Source: JALOLG01 sp963776935 (GTDB lineage Bacteria > Actinomycetota > Acidimicrobiia > Acidimicrobiales > Ilumatobacteraceae). From it: a DNA stretch of 64,000 nt. The stretch lies in contig CAVZOP010000009.1 in NCBI GenBank assembly GCA_963776935.1, forward strand, positions 186,001 to 250,000, given 5' to 3'. Positions 9,018-18,550 of the stretch are shown here, piece after piece. The notes under the pieces are model-generated. The model was not told the origin of the DNA. It worked only from the letters and a program-made list of their open reading frames with translations, and did no database searches. Position 1 is the first letter of the stretch. Each line of letters starts with the position of its first letter. A program made the position numbers and the translations under genes.

Positions 9018-10667
9018 TCAAGGGGGAGGGGTGGGGCTCGAACGCAGCTGACGGGCCGCGCTGATCGACGCGCCGAGCTGGCGGGCGACCGAGCCGGCGC
9101 GACCGAGTCGCCGCACCGTCCGGTGGGTGCCGATCGATCGCAGGACCGCGTTCGCGCAGGCTCGACCCGACGCGCCGTTGATGCCACCGCCGGGGTGCGT
9201 GCCGGCGCCGGTCACGAAGATGCCGTCGATCGGCGTCGAGTAGTTGCCCATCCGACGGGTGGGCCGCAGGCCGAGCGACTGCGCCGGTACCGGTGCGATG
9301 TGGTTGCCAGGATTTTCGGCGCCCGTCATCGCGGTGAGATCGCTCGGGCTCGTCAGTACCTCGTGGACGATGTGCGACCGGATGCCGGGGAGGCAGGCAT
9401 CGATGGTGCGCCAGATCCCCTCGGTCGCCTCGCCGGCCGCGTGCTCCCACGTCCGGCCCTGGATCTCGCGAGCAGTGACCGCGTTGGCCCACATCGTGGC
9501 CCGCCCTGGCGGCGCCAGACCGGGGTCGACCGACGTCGGGAAGGCGACCAGCGTGCCGGGCGAGCGCGGCACGAGGCCGAGCGAGATCGCGGTGTAGGTG
9601 TCGACCGCGTCCGACGGTTCCGACAGCAGCCAGAGCGTGCACTGATCGGAGTCCGGGTCGCCGAACGTCGGGACGCAGTCGGTCGTGTCGAGCGCCGCGG
9701 CGACCGTCAACTGGCTGACGTTCGAGGCGACGATCTCGAGTGCCTCGAGGCGTCGCCGCGTCGCGGCGGGCACCACGTCGGCCGGCGACAGCATCCGGAG
9801 CACGAACTCCTGCGGAGGGATCGCCGACACGACGGCACGCCGCGCCGTGATCTGGTCGCCGGTGGTCGACCGGACCGTCCAACCGGCACCGGCCCTGTCG
9901 ACGGATGCGACCTTGAACCCGCACCGGACCGCGCCGCCACCGGCGGTCACGGCGGCGGTGAGCGCGGTGACGAATGCTCGTGACCCGCCGACCGGGCGTC
10001 CGAGCCGCCGGCCGTGGCCGCCCGTCGTGAGGAGGAACGCGTTGGCCGTGCCGGGTGACCACGGCGCCAGCCCCAGGAACGAGGCGCGGAAGATCGCCAG
10101 CGCCCGCACCTGTGGGCTCTCGAACCAGCGCATCGCCACGTCGAGCACGGACATCTGGACCAGCTCGACCAGGGCGTCGGCTTCCCGTCCGCCCATCGTG
10201 CGTGCGACCCGTTGGGCGACACTCATCGGCGGCACCCACCCGTCGGACGCGATCGCCAACGCCCGCAGCAACGGCGCGCTGCGCTCGCTCAGCTCTGTCC
10301 AGGCGCGGGCATCGCGGGCGGAGATGGTGGCGATCGATTCGGCCGTGGCCTCGATGCTGCGCCCGATCGTCACCTGGGTCCCGTCGCCGAAGAGATGGAT
10401 GGCGGCGACGTCCCGAGTCCGGTACTCCAGACCGAGGTCCTCCAGCCCCAAGTCGTCGATGACGCCGCTCGTGAGCACCGCCGTGTGCTCGACCGCCCCG
10501 TGCTCCAGAACATGGCCCTGCCACTCGCTCGACATCAGGGCGCCACCCGCAACGTCGTTCTGCTCGACCACGATCACGTCGAGACCGGCCCGAGCGAGGT
10601 AGGCGGCGCAGGTCAACCCGTTGTGCCCGCCTCCCACAACGACGACATCGACGCTCGCTTCGGTCAT
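9018..10667 (-). CDS. FAD-dependent phytoene-desaturase-like (PYROXD2-type) oxidoreductase
   Basis: A 549-residue flavoprotein. The N-terminal FAD site is VVVGGGHNGLTCAAYLARAG with an acidic VVEQ end strand, and the C-terminal FAD-closing motif is FVTGAGTHPGGGINGASG. Overall length and the GGSRAFVTAL segment agree with phytoene-desaturase-related PYROXD2 proteins, not with plant carotenoid enzymes specifically. The ATG at 10667 overlaps the stop of the deaminase-like gene by 4 bases, so both are in one operon downstream of the SDR gene. The C-terminal tail after the FAD motif is rich in Arg and Ser. The substrate is unknown. Confidence 0.85.
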   Translation of the reverse strand: MTEASVDVVVVGGGHNGLTCAAYLARAGLDVIVVEQNDVAGGALMSSEWQGHVLEHGAVEHTAVLTSGVIDDLGLEDLGLEYRTRDVAAIHLFGDGTQVTIGRSIEATAESIATISARDARAWTELSERSAPLLRALAIASDGWVPPMSVAQRVARTMGGREADALVELVQMSVLDVAMRWFESPQVRALAIFRASFLGLAPWSPGTANAFLLTTGGHGRRLGRPVGGSRAFVTALTAAVTAGGGAVRCGFKVASVDRAGAGWTVRSTTGDQITARRAVVSAIPPQEFVLRMLSPADVVPAATRRRLEALEIVASNVSQLTVAAALDTTDCVPTFGDPDSDQCTLWLLSEPSDAVDTYTAISLGLVPRSPGTLVAFPTSVDPGLAPPGRATMWANAVTAREIQGRTWEHAAGEATEGIWRTIDACLPGIRSHIVHEVLTSPSDLTAMTGAENPGNHIAPVPAQSLGLRPTRRMGNYSTPIDGIFVTGAGTHPGGGINGASGRACANAVLRSIGTHRTVRRLGRAGSVARQLGASISAARQLRSSPTPPP

Positions 10668-11746
10668 GTCGCGGCCGGCGGCGGCGACGAACCGCTCTCA
10701 CGCGCCGCCATCCCGTGAGCGGTTCGCAGGGTCGCCATCTCGGCGACGAAGTCGCGGCGCATCGACCGCTTCGCCGTCTCGTCGGCCCAGCTCGCGTCGA
10801 TCGCGGCGAGCGAGAAGTCCTCGAGCTCGTCGACCGTGCACCCGAACGCATCTCGCACGTTGACGTATTCGTCGGCCAGGTCGATGTCGAACATCGCCGC
10901 GTTGTCGGAGTTCAGCGTCACCAGCACACCCGCGTCGCGCATCCGGATCAGCGGGTGGTCGGCGACCGAGTCGACGAGACCGATCCGGCGGTTCGACGTC
11001 GGACAGACGGTGAACGGCACACCAGTTCCGACGACGTCGGTGACCAGTGCCTGGTCGTCGAGCAGGCTGAACCCGTGGTCGACGCGCTCGACTCCGATGA
11101 TCTCGATCCCGGCCCGGATGTCGTCGGCGGGGCCCTCCTCACCGAGGTGCATCGTCGTGTGGAACCCGTACCGGCGTGCGTGGCGGAACGGCTCGGCGAG
11201 GGCGGGCAGGTCGACGCCGCGCTCGCCGGCGTCGCCGCCGATCCCGATCAGGATGTCGCGATCGCACCTCGCCGCGGCTTCCACGAGCTCGGCGGCGGCG
11301 CCCGCGCCTGACGGCTTGTCGACGTCGAGGATCATGCGGCACACGATGGCATGGTCGGTGCGGGCGTCCTCGATCCCGGCCGCGATGCCAGACCAGATCG
11401 TGTCGAACGCGACGCCGTGACGCAGCAGGAACGTCGGCGAGAAGAACATCTCGCGGTACCGCACCCCTGCCGCGGCAGCGATCGCCAGCGCCTCGTACGT
11501 CACCCGATGGATGTCGTCGGCGTGCTGAAGGCTGCGGCACACCACGTCGTACACGCGCAGAAACGCGGCGAGGTCGTCGTAGCGGTAGAGGTCGGCAGGG
11601 TCGTCGACACCGAGGTCGACGCCGTTCTTGCGGGCGAGCTCGGCGATGGTGTGCGGCGGCGCAGCACCTTCGACGTGCACGTGCAGCTCGACCTTCGGCA
11701 GCGCTCGAATGTGATCGTCGGAGGTCGTGCTGGCGTGAGAGATCAT
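10664..11746 (-). CDS. Adenosine-deaminase-like amidohydrolase with altered metal-site motif
   Basis: A 360-residue protein of the adenosine/adenine deaminase family. Visible motifs are the zinc-binding KVELHVHVEGA, catalytic TMHLGEEG (usual form HAGE), and RVDHGFSL. The last motif reads TLNSDNAAMF where family members usually have NSDDP, so the second Asp is replaced by Asn and the Pro by Ala. The metal-ligating first Asp is kept. The enzyme may therefore act on a different purine or analogue. It lies 31 bases after the SDR gene and overlaps the flavoprotein gene. Confidence 0.82.
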   Translation of the reverse strand: MISHASTTSDDHIRALPKVELHVHVEGAAPPHTIAELARKNGVDLGVDDPADLYRYDDLAAFLRVYDVVCRSLQHADDIHRVTYEALAIAAAAGVRYREMFFSPTFLLRHGVAFDTIWSGIAAGIEDARTDHAIVCRMILDVDKPSGAGAAAELVEAAARCDRDILIGIGGDAGERGVDLPALAEPFRHARRYGFHTTMHLGEEGPADDIRAGIEIIGVERVDHGFSLLDDQALVTDVVGTGVPFTVCPTSNRRIGLVDSVADHPLIRMRDAGVLVTLNSDNAAMFDIDLADEYVNVRDAFGCTVDELEDFSLAAIDASWADETAKRSMRRDFVAEMATLRTAHGMAARESGSSPPPAAT

Positions 11747-11777
11747 CCATCTTGTCCCGAGAACGGCACCACCGGGA

Positions 11778-12611
11778 CTATCGCTGGATCAACAACCCGG
11801 CGTCGACGGGGAACGCCACGCCCGTCACATATCTGGCCTCGTCGGACGCGAGGAACAGCACCGCGTTGGAGACGTCCCGCGACTCGACCCAAGGCACCGG
11901 GAGGGCGTGACTCTCCTGCATGACGGCGCCGAACTCCTCCTTGGTCGGGCTCGCCGACTCGGGCAGGAACAGCTCGAGCGTCGACTCGTTGATCACCATC
12001 GGCGTGTCGACGGTGGTCGGGTTCACGCTGTTGACGCGGATCATGTGCTCGGCCAGTTCGAGCGCCAGGCACTTCATCAACCCCACGACACCGAACTTCG
12101 ACGCCACGTAGTGGGCGGAGTTCCGGAACGGCGTCAGGCCGGCGGCCGAACTGGTCATGATGATCGAACCACCGTTGCCGGCCGCGATCATCGAGGGGGC
12201 AGCGGCCACACACGTGCGCCACACCCCGGTCAGGTTGACGTCGATCACGTCCTGCCAGGCCTCGTCGGTGAGCTCGAGGGCGGGCGCGAACGTCACGATG
12301 CCCGCGTTGGCGACCACGATGTCGAGGCGTCCGAGATCGGCGACTGCCTGTTCCACGACTCCCCGCATCGCCGCCGTGTCACGGACGTCGGCCTCGGCGG
12401 CGATCACTCGGCGGTCGAGGGCCTTGACCTGCTCGACGGTCTCGGCGAGATCGTCGGCCGTGGCGGTCTCGTACTCCAGCGTGCCGATCGGCGCGCACAG
12501 ATCGACGGCGATGATGTCGGCGCCTTCCTCGGCGAGCCGGATTGCGTGGCTGCGTCCCTGACCCCGGGCGGCGCCGGTGATCAGAGCGACCTTTCCCTCG
12601 ACACGACCCAT
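11778..12611 (-). CDS. Mycofactocin-type short-chain dehydrogenase/reductase
   Basis: A 277-residue SDR. The N-terminal GKVALITGAARGQGRSHA, followed by EEGADIIAVDLC, is characteristic of the mycofactocin-coupled SDR subgroup, whose bound NAD is recycled by the redox peptide mycofactocin. The catalytic Ser is in IIMTSSAAG and the Tyr-x3-Lys in HYVASKFG. C-terminal YVTGVAFPVDAG is typical of SDRs. The ATG at 12611 follows GGAGGG and is preferred to longer frames. First gene of an SDR / deaminase-like / flavoprotein operon and divergent from an F420-type oxidoreductase. The biosynthetic mftABC genes are not in the window. Confidence 0.85.
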   Translation of the reverse strand: MGRVEGKVALITGAARGQGRSHAIRLAEEGADIIAVDLCAPIGTLEYETATADDLAETVEQVKALDRRVIAAEADVRDTAAMRGVVEQAVADLGRLDIVVANAGIVTFAPALELTDEAWQDVIDVNLTGVWRTCVAAAPSMIAAGNGGSIIMTSSAAGLTPFRNSAHYVASKFGVVGLMKCLALELAEHMIRVNSVNPTTVDTPMVINESTLELFLPESASPTKEEFGAVMQESHALPVPWVESRDVSNAVLFLASDEARYVTGVAFPVDAGLLIQR

Positions 12612-12751
12612 ACCGATTGCCCTCCAGTGATGTGGTGTTCCGTGATGTTGTGTTCGGGACATTCGATCGCGAGCCGTGACGACCGTGCCCATTCCTATCA
12701 CCGGCCGCGACACGTGTCTGACCGTGTGAGGTTCCGGGTATTCGTCAGCGC

Positions 12752-13705
12752 ATGACGACTTGGGGATACACATTGTCGAGCGAGGAGTTCGGCCCACGCG
12801 AGCTGGTGGAGTTCGGGGCGATGGCGGAGGAGGTGGGCTTCGACTTCCTCACGGTGTCGGACCATTTCCATCCGTGGACGCAGAGCCAGGGTCACAGCCC
12901 GTTCGTGTGGACGACGATCGGCGGCGTCGCGATGCGCACGGGCCGGGTTGCGATCGGCACCGGGGTCACGTGCCCGATCCTGCGCAACCACCCCACCATG
13001 GTCGCCCAGGCCGCAGCGACCAGTTCGGCGATCCTGGGTGGACGGTTCTTCCTCGGCGTCGGCACCGGCGAGTGGCTGAACGAGCACATCATCGGCGGTG
13101 CCTGGCCGGCGATCGAGATCCGGCGGGCGATGCTGGCCGAGGCGGTCGACGTCATGCGCCAGCTATGGACCGGCGAGACCGTCGACCACTGGGGCGAGCA
13201 CTACACCGTCGAGAACGCACGCTTGTTCACCCGACCGGCGGGGCCGATACCGGTGATCTGGGCGGCGTCGGGCCCCGAGTCGGCGGTCGCCGCCGCCGAG
13301 CATGGCGACGGGTTGTGGTCGACGTCGCCCGATCCGGATGTCGTGCGGGCGTATCGCGAGGCGGGTGGTGACGGACCCGTCTACGGCCAGGTGACGCTCT
13401 GTTGGGCGACCGACCGCGCCGACGCAGTGAAGACCGCGCTGGAGGTGTGGCCGAACGCCGGCAACCCAGGGCAGTTGTCGCAGGACCTGCCGACGTGGAC
13501 GCACTTCGAGCACGTCGCCGAGCTCGTCACCGAGGAGATCATCGCCGACCGCATCCCGTGCGGCCCCGACGTTTCACCGGTCGTCGAGCTCGTCCGCACG
13601 TTCGAGGATGCCGGCTTCGACCACATCCACTTCCACCAGGTCGGTCCCGATCAACGTGGGTTCGCCGACTTCTGGCGCACCGAGCTCCTCGACGCGCTGC
13701 AGTGA
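12752..13705 (+). CDS. F420-type luciferase-like monooxygenase family oxidoreductase
   Basis: A 317-residue LLM-class protein. SDHFHPWTQSQGHSPFVW, then GVTCPILRNHPTMVAQAAAT and FFLGVGTGEWLNEH, are the hallmarks of the F420-dependent glucose-6-phosphate dehydrogenase-like group (TIGR03557-type). It should bind deazaflavin F420 and transfer hydride to or from an unknown substrate. It diverges from the mycofactocin SDR gene and converges with a paralogue 8 bases downstream. Confidence 0.85.
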   Translation: MTTWGYTLSSEEFGPRELVEFGAMAEEVGFDFLTVSDHFHPWTQSQGHSPFVWTTIGGVAMRTGRVAIGTGVTCPILRNHPTMVAQAAATSSAILGGRFFLGVGTGEWLNEHIIGGAWPAIEIRRAMLAEAVDVMRQLWTGETVDHWGEHYTVENARLFTRPAGPIPVIWAASGPESAVAAAEHGDGLWSTSPDPDVVRAYREAGGDGPVYGQVTLCWATDRADAVKTALEVWPNAGNPGQLSQDLPTWTHFEHVAELVTEEIIADRIPCGPDVSPVVELVRTFEDAGFDHIHFHQVGPDQRGFADFWRTELLDALQ

Positions 13706-13712
13706 CCGACCG

Positions 13713-14732
13713 TCACGCCGCCCCGCGGTAGTGGGGGAGCAGCTCGGCGTGGGCGAGGTCGGCCAGGCGCTGTTGATCAGGCCCGACCTGGTGGAGGTAC
13801 ACCGTGTCGAACCCGGCGCCGGCGAACCGGTCGATCGCTCGGATCACCGGTGCACCCTCCACCGCGCAGACCACTGACGTTCGGATGGTGTCGTTGGCGA
13901 CGTCCGCGGTCAGGGCCTCGAAATCCTGCGGGCGTGCCAGCTCGGACAGGACGGCGGGTGGCAGCGCGCCGTTCGCCCACCATTCGCGGGCGACACCGAC
14001 CGCCTGATCAATCGTCGCTGCGATCGAGACGTGGATCTGACCGATGCACCGCTTCCCTCGGCCGCCCCGCCCGTGGAACACGTCGACGACCGACGCGTCC
14101 GGTCGCACTCCGATCAGCCCGTCGGCGACCTCGCCGGCGAGCGCCGCGCTCCGCGGGCCGGAGGAGGCGACATAGATCGGAGGTGGACCGGCCGGGCGGG
14201 TCGTCAGGGTCAGCCCCTCGACGCGCCAGTGTTCGCCGCGGTGGTTCACGGTGTCGCCGGCCATCAATCGCCGGACGACCTCGATGCCCTCGCGTACACG
14301 GTCGAGCCGTTCGCCGGCACTCGGCCACCGCTGCCCGAACGGCTGCTCGTTGAGCCGCTCGCCCGATCCGACACCGAGGAAGAACCGGCCGTCGAGCAGC
14401 ACCGCCGCGGTGGCGGCCGCCTGGGCGACGTTGATCGGATGCCCACGGTGGATCAACGCCGTGACGCCGGTCCCCAGTTCGAGCGCCTCGGTGGCGGTGG
14501 CGATGGCGCCGATCGTGGTCCACACGTGACCGGACTGACCCTGCCGGCGCGTCCACGGCTGCAGGTGGTCGCTGATCATCGCCGTGTCGAAGCCGGTGGC
14601 CTCCGCCTGCACGGCATGCTCCACGAGGGTGCGCGGATCGTGCTCCTCGCTCGACAGCCACCACCCGAGGCGCACCGGCGCAATGGCGGCCGCGTCAGAC
14701 CCGGACCGATCAGACCCGGACGTATCAGACAT
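13713..14732 (-). CDS. F420-type luciferase-like oxidoreductase, paralogue
   Basis: A 339-residue relative of the neighbouring LLM enzyme: SDHLQPWTRRQGQSGHVW, LIHRGHPINVAQAAAT, then GVGSGERLNEQPFG and the same C-terminal YLHQVGPDQQ. The N-terminus has a repeated Ser-Asp-Gly tract (SDTSGSDRSGSD) encoded by a short tandem repeat. The ATG at 14732 overlaps the preceding CBS-protein stop by 8 bases; a GTG at 14744 would add four residues. The head-to-head pair looks like an old inverted duplication, but sequence divergence is large. Confidence 0.83.
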   Translation of the reverse strand: MSDTSGSDRSGSDAAAIAPVRLGWWLSSEEHDPRTLVEHAVQAEATGFDTAMISDHLQPWTRRQGQSGHVWTTIGAIATATEALELGTGVTALIHRGHPINVAQAAATAAVLLDGRFFLGVGSGERLNEQPFGQRWPSAGERLDRVREGIEVVRRLMAGDTVNHRGEHWRVEGLTLTTRPAGPPPIYVASSGPRSAALAGEVADGLIGVRPDASVVDVFHGRGGRGKRCIGQIHVSIAATIDQAVGVAREWWANGALPPAVLSELARPQDFEALTADVANDTIRTSVVCAVEGAPVIRAIDRFAGAGFDTVYLHQVGPDQQRLADLAHAELLPHYRGAA

Positions 14733-15399
14733 CGCGGCCACCACCGAGGTCTTCCATCGTCACGAGCCCGATCAACACACCGTTGGCGGTGGTCACCAGC
14801 AGGTGGTCGAGCCCGTCCTTGTCGAACCGACGGGCGACCTCTTCGACCCGAAGGTCGGGCCGGATGGTCGCCGGCGCCGGGATCATGACGTCGCGGACAC
14901 GAGTCTGCGGGGGTAAGCCGCGCACCGTCGGACGGAGCGCTCCCACGACGACGTCGTCGCCGGCCAGGACGACGACGGTGTAGGGGATGTCGCCCAAGGC
15001 GATGACATCCCCGACGGTCGCGTCGACGGCCACCGTCGGCACTTCGACGGCGCGCGGTCCGATGCGGCGCGCGTCACCGACCTGGCCCTCCGTCGGCAGC
15101 CCCAGCACGGTCCACGCCGCGCGGCCGCCCTCGAGCAGGTAGACCTCGCCGAATCCCAACAGTTCGAACCGGCACGCGGCTCGGGCAGCAAGGTCTCAAT
15201 GCTGGTCGAAGCAGTAGACGAGCACAGCTCGGCCGCGGTCGAGCTGCTCCACGCTCGCTTCGTCGAGCGTTTCCAGCGGCACATTGACCGCGCCCGGAAG
15301 GTGCTCCCCCGCGAAGACCGAACTCGGTAGGACGTCGACGAGCTGCGCTCGTCGTTGCAGGAGTCGCTGGGCACGATCGACGTCGACGTGTTTGCTCAC
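14725..15399 (-). CDS. Rhodanese domain plus CBS pair, interrupted by an in-frame TGA
   Basis: Continuous homology is read in one frame from a GTG at 15399 to a stop at 14725 (224 codons) apart from one TGA at 15196-15198. The first 67 residues are a rhodanese domain (LVDVLPSSVFAGEHLPGAVN, then VLVYCFDQH). The sequence after the TGA continues it (DLAARAACRFELLGFGEVY, LLEGGRAAW), then a CBS pair follows (VRDVMIPAPATIRPD, GLVTMEDLGG). In related proteins the loop usually reads YCWDxxCDLSxRAA, so the TGA replaces the second Cys. It could be a nonsense mutation, a base error, or a UGA-selenocysteine; the catalytic-position Cys before it is kept. It lies 62 bases downstream of ligD on the same strand. 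Confidence 0.7.
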
Positions 15400-15461
15400 C
15401 GTCGAAGGGTCCCCATGTGCCGGGCTCCTGAATCCTGCGAACCCCGTCGCGCCGGACGTCG

Positions 15462-17199
15462 TCACAGCTCCGGGAGTCGCTGCTGCAGGCCGATCAGCGG
15501 GGCGAGCGGATCGCCCGTCGTCGCCAGCCGGTCGGCGATGGTCCTGATCGTCCACCGGTCGGGTCGCAGGTCGGGATCGTAGAGCTCGTCCCAGCCGATC
15601 GGCACCGACACCGGAGCTCCGGCGACCGGGCGGGTGCTGAACGGCGCGACCAGCGTCTTGTTGATGGCGTTCTGGGTGTAGTCGAGCCGCGTGCGGCCGC
15701 CGCGCTTCGACACCTCCCACTCCCAGCTCACGAGATCGGGAACGGTGCTTCCCACGGCGCGCGAGAGCGCCTCGACCCAGGCCCGGGTCTCGTCGAACGT
15801 GTAGCGGTCGGCGACGGGAACCCAGATCTGGATGCCCCGCTTGCCGGTCACCTTCGGCATCGCCTTGACCCCGAGGTGGTCGAGGGCGGTGCGGTGCAGA
15901 CGGGCGAGCACGAGCACGTCGTCGAACGAGCTGTCGGTGCCGGGGTCGATGTCGATCATCGCCCACGTGGGCCGATTGGCATCGCGGATGGTCGACGTCC
16001 ACGGGTGGATCTCGATGGCGCCGTAGTTGGCCACCCACGCCAACGCGGCCGGGGAATCGAGGACGAGGTACAACTCGGTCTCGCCGGGGTCGGCAGCCTC
16101 GTTGCGCCACTGCCGCAGCCAGTCGGGCGCGTGCGATGGAACGGCCTTGTGCCAGAACCCCGGCTTGGCAATGCCGTCGGGGAAGCGGTGCAGGTTCACC
16201 GGACGGTCGGCGAGGTACGGCAGCATCGCCGGCGCCATCGTCGCGTTGTGGCGGATCAGGTCGCGCTTCGTCAGCGCGGGGTGTGGTCGGCGTGCCGGGA
16301 ACAGGATCTTGTCGAGGTTGGTCAGCTTCAACGTGTGCTCCCCGAGCTGCCACTCTCCGGACTTGCCCAGGGCGTCGAGGGCGTCGAGCTCGGCGGGCGT
16401 CGGCGCGACCCAGAGGGAGCTACTCGACCAACTGGCGGCGGGCGCCGCCTTGACCTCGTCGTTGGTGCGCCCGGTCTTGACCGACCGTGGGTAGTCCTCG
16501 GGATCCCAGCCGGGAACGGCGTCGTCGTCGTGCTTCTTGAGGAGCAGCCACGGCTCCTTGGCGTCGGCGCCGCCGCGGCGTACCAGCACGAACCGGCCAC
16601 GTAGCTTCTCGCCGCAGAGGTCGAAGTGGAGATCGCCCGCTTCGACGGCGGCCACGGGATCGGTGCCGTCGGGGGGCGACCACGTGCCCCAGTCCCACAC
16701 GATGACATCGCCGCCGCCGTACTCGCCAGCCGGGATGACACCCTCGAAGTCGAAGTACTCGAGGGGATGGTCCTCGACGTGGACGGCCATCCGTTTCACC
16801 GATCGATCGAGTGTTGGGCCCTTGGGCACGGCCCAGCTCATCAGCACCCCATCGGCCTCGAGGCGCAGGTCGTAGTGGAGGCGGCGGGCACGGTGCCGCT
16901 GGACGACGAACCGGCGCCCGTCGGCGGCCGGGGCCACCGACCCGGCCGGCTCGGACGTGACGCTGAAGTCGCGCTTGGCGCGATAGGTGTCGAGCCGATC
17001 GGCCGGCCGCTTCGCCGTCGACTTCCGCCGCACTTCTTGGCCGTCGCTTTCTTCGCGGGCGTCTTCTTGGCGGCCGACTTCTTCGCCGTCGCTTCTTCGC
17101 GGGCGTCGTCTTGGCGGGCGACTTCTTCGCCGTTGCCTTCTTCGCCGTCGCCTTCCGTGGCGGCGTCTTGCTCACTGGCGACTTCTTCGCTGGCGCCAT
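15462..17199 (-). CDS. ligD: LigD-like NHEJ protein: 3'-phosphoesterase plus polymerase, no ligase; two frameshifts
   Basis: The start at 17199 gives a lysine/alanine-rich tail (MAPAKKSPVSKTPPRKATAK and further KK repeats) of about 60 residues, then the 3'-phosphoesterase domain (RARRLHYDLRLEADGVLMSW, EDHPLEYFDFEGVIP), then the primase-like polymerase domain (LTKRDLIRHNATMAP, WAMIDIDPG with the catalytic Asp pair, TGKRGIQIWVPV). No ATP-dependent ligase domain is present, so a separate ligase must seal breaks. Single-base shifts near 17092 and 17025-17036 both fall in the repetitive AAG-rich tail and are probably consensus errors. The gene starts 14 bases after the ku stop, which fixes the pair as one operon for double-strand break end joining. 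Confidence 0.87.
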
Positions 17200-17213
17200 C
17201 GGACCGCGACGTC

Positions 17214-18056
17214 CTAGGCGCTCTTGCGGGTCTTGCGCGTCGTCCGCTTCTTGGCCGGCGCGGTCGCCGACTTGCGGCCCTTCGCCGCTTCGACGCTGCG
17301 CTCGAGGGCGGCCATCAGATCGAGCACCTTGCCCTCGGACACCGGCTCGTCCTTCTCGACGATCTCCTTGCCCTTGTCGCGCGCCTTGATGCGCTTGCGC
17401 AGCTCGTCGACGTACGTGTCCTTGTAGCGACCCGGCTCCCATTCGGCGGCCAACGACTCGACGAGTTGGGTTGCCATGCGGAGCGTCTTGGCGTCGGGCT
17501 TGGTGCGCCGGTTCGGGAGCCCGTCGACATCGGCTCGGGGCACGACCTCGTCGGCGAATCGCATCGTCGACATGGCGAGGACGCCGTCGAGTGGGCGAAC
17601 GGCGGTGAGGTACTGCTTGTTGCGCATCACGACGGTCCCGATGGCCACCCGTCCGCTCTCCTCCATCGCCGCCAGGAGCAACGCGTAGGCCTTCTTCGCG
17701 GGCTCTCCGTCCGGAGCGAGCCAGTACGTGCGCTCGTAATAGATCGGGTCGATGTCCTCGAGGGCGACGAAGTCGGTCACCTCGATCATCCGCGTCGAAG
17801 CCGGACGCAACTCCTCCAGCTCCTTCTTGTCGAACGTGACGTACCGCCCCTTGCGGATCTCGAAGCCCATCTCGATGTCGTCGGCGTCGACTTCCTTGCC
17901 GGACTTCTCGGCGACCTTGCGGTTCCTGATCCTCGAGCCGGTGCCCTTCTGGAGCTGGTTGAAGTGGATGTCGTGGTCGCGGACGGCCGTGTACGCCTTG
18001 ACCGGGACGTTCACCAGGCCGAAGCTGATCGAGCCGGTCCACACAGGTCGTGCCAT
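17214..18056 (-). CDS. ku: Ku DNA end-binding protein
   Basis: A 280-residue bacterial Ku. It begins MARPVWTGSISFGLVNVPVK, the standard N-terminus, and continues with TGSRIRNRKV, YWLAPDGEPAKKAYALL and MRFADEVVP. The C-terminus is a lysine/arginine-rich tail (APAKKRTTRKTRKS) typical of Ku proteins that recruit LigD. The homodimer encircles broken DNA ends and recruits LigD. In-frame starts up to 18104 exist, but the ATG at 18056 matches the family. Divergent from the PRC-barrel gene. Confidence 0.93.
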   Translation of the reverse strand: MARPVWTGSISFGLVNVPVKAYTAVRDHDIHFNQLQKGTGSRIRNRKVAEKSGKEVDADDIEMGFEIRKGRYVTFDKKELEELRPASTRMIEVTDFVALEDIDPIYYERTYWLAPDGEPAKKAYALLLAAMEESGRVAIGTVVMRNKQYLTAVRPLDGVLAMSTMRFADEVVPRADVDGLPNRRTKPDAKTLRMATQLVESLAAEWEPGRYKDTYVDELRKRIKARDKGKEIVEKDEPVSEGKVLDLMAALERSVEAAKGRKSATAPAKKRTTRKTRKSA

Positions 18057-18187
18057 GCCCATGACGTACCCAATCATGCCCGGCTCGACACGGCCCGTTT
18101 GCACGAACGATGTCTATGACGTTCGTGTTCTGGGTAATTGCCGGCATCCCTTATGACGATCCGCGTTCGAACAGGAAGAGGGCAGCG

Positions 18188-18550
18188 ATGACCGAAGATT
18201 CGACCAACATCTGGAACTACCGCGACGATCTGGTCCACGATCGTGAGATCGTCGGGTTCGACGTCGAAGCCGTCGATGGGGGCATCGGCAAGATCGACGC
18301 CCACTCGTTCGAGGCGGACGACTCGCACATCGTGGTCGACACCGGGTTCTGGATCTTCGACAAGCGGCGACTGATCCCGGCCGGCGCCGTGACGGCAGTC
18401 GACTTCGACAACCAGAAGGTGATGATCAACCTCACCAAGGACCAGGTGAAAGACGCTCCTGACTTCATCCCCGAACGTTGGGACGACGCGTCCGACGTCG
18501 AGGATCGCCGCGCCGACTACAACGAGTACTACCGCCCACACGGCTGGTGA
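18188..18550 (+). CDS. PRC-barrel domain protein
   Basis: A 120-residue protein with a PRC barrel (IVGFDVEAVDGGIGKIDAHS, then HIVVDTGFWIFDKRRLIPAG, VMINLTKDQVKDAPDF). PRC-barrel proteins of this form are common in stress-related soil actinobacterial loci. Start ATG at 18188 follows AGGAAGAGGG. The stop overlaps the GTG of topoisomerase IB by 4 bases, and the start faces ku, so it sits inside the DNA-repair block. Its molecular role is not known. Confidence 0.85.
   Translation: MTEDSTNIWNYRDDLVHDREIVGFDVEAVDGGIGKIDAHSFEADDSHIVVDTGFWIFDKRRLIPAGAVTAVDFDNQKVMINLTKDQVKDAPDFIPERWDDASDVEDRRADYNEYYRPHGW

Noticed and set aside
12752..14732. Head-to-head F420-type enzymes as a recent tandem inversion
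   Set aside because: The two proteins share family motifs but differ widely at most positions, so they are old paralogues.
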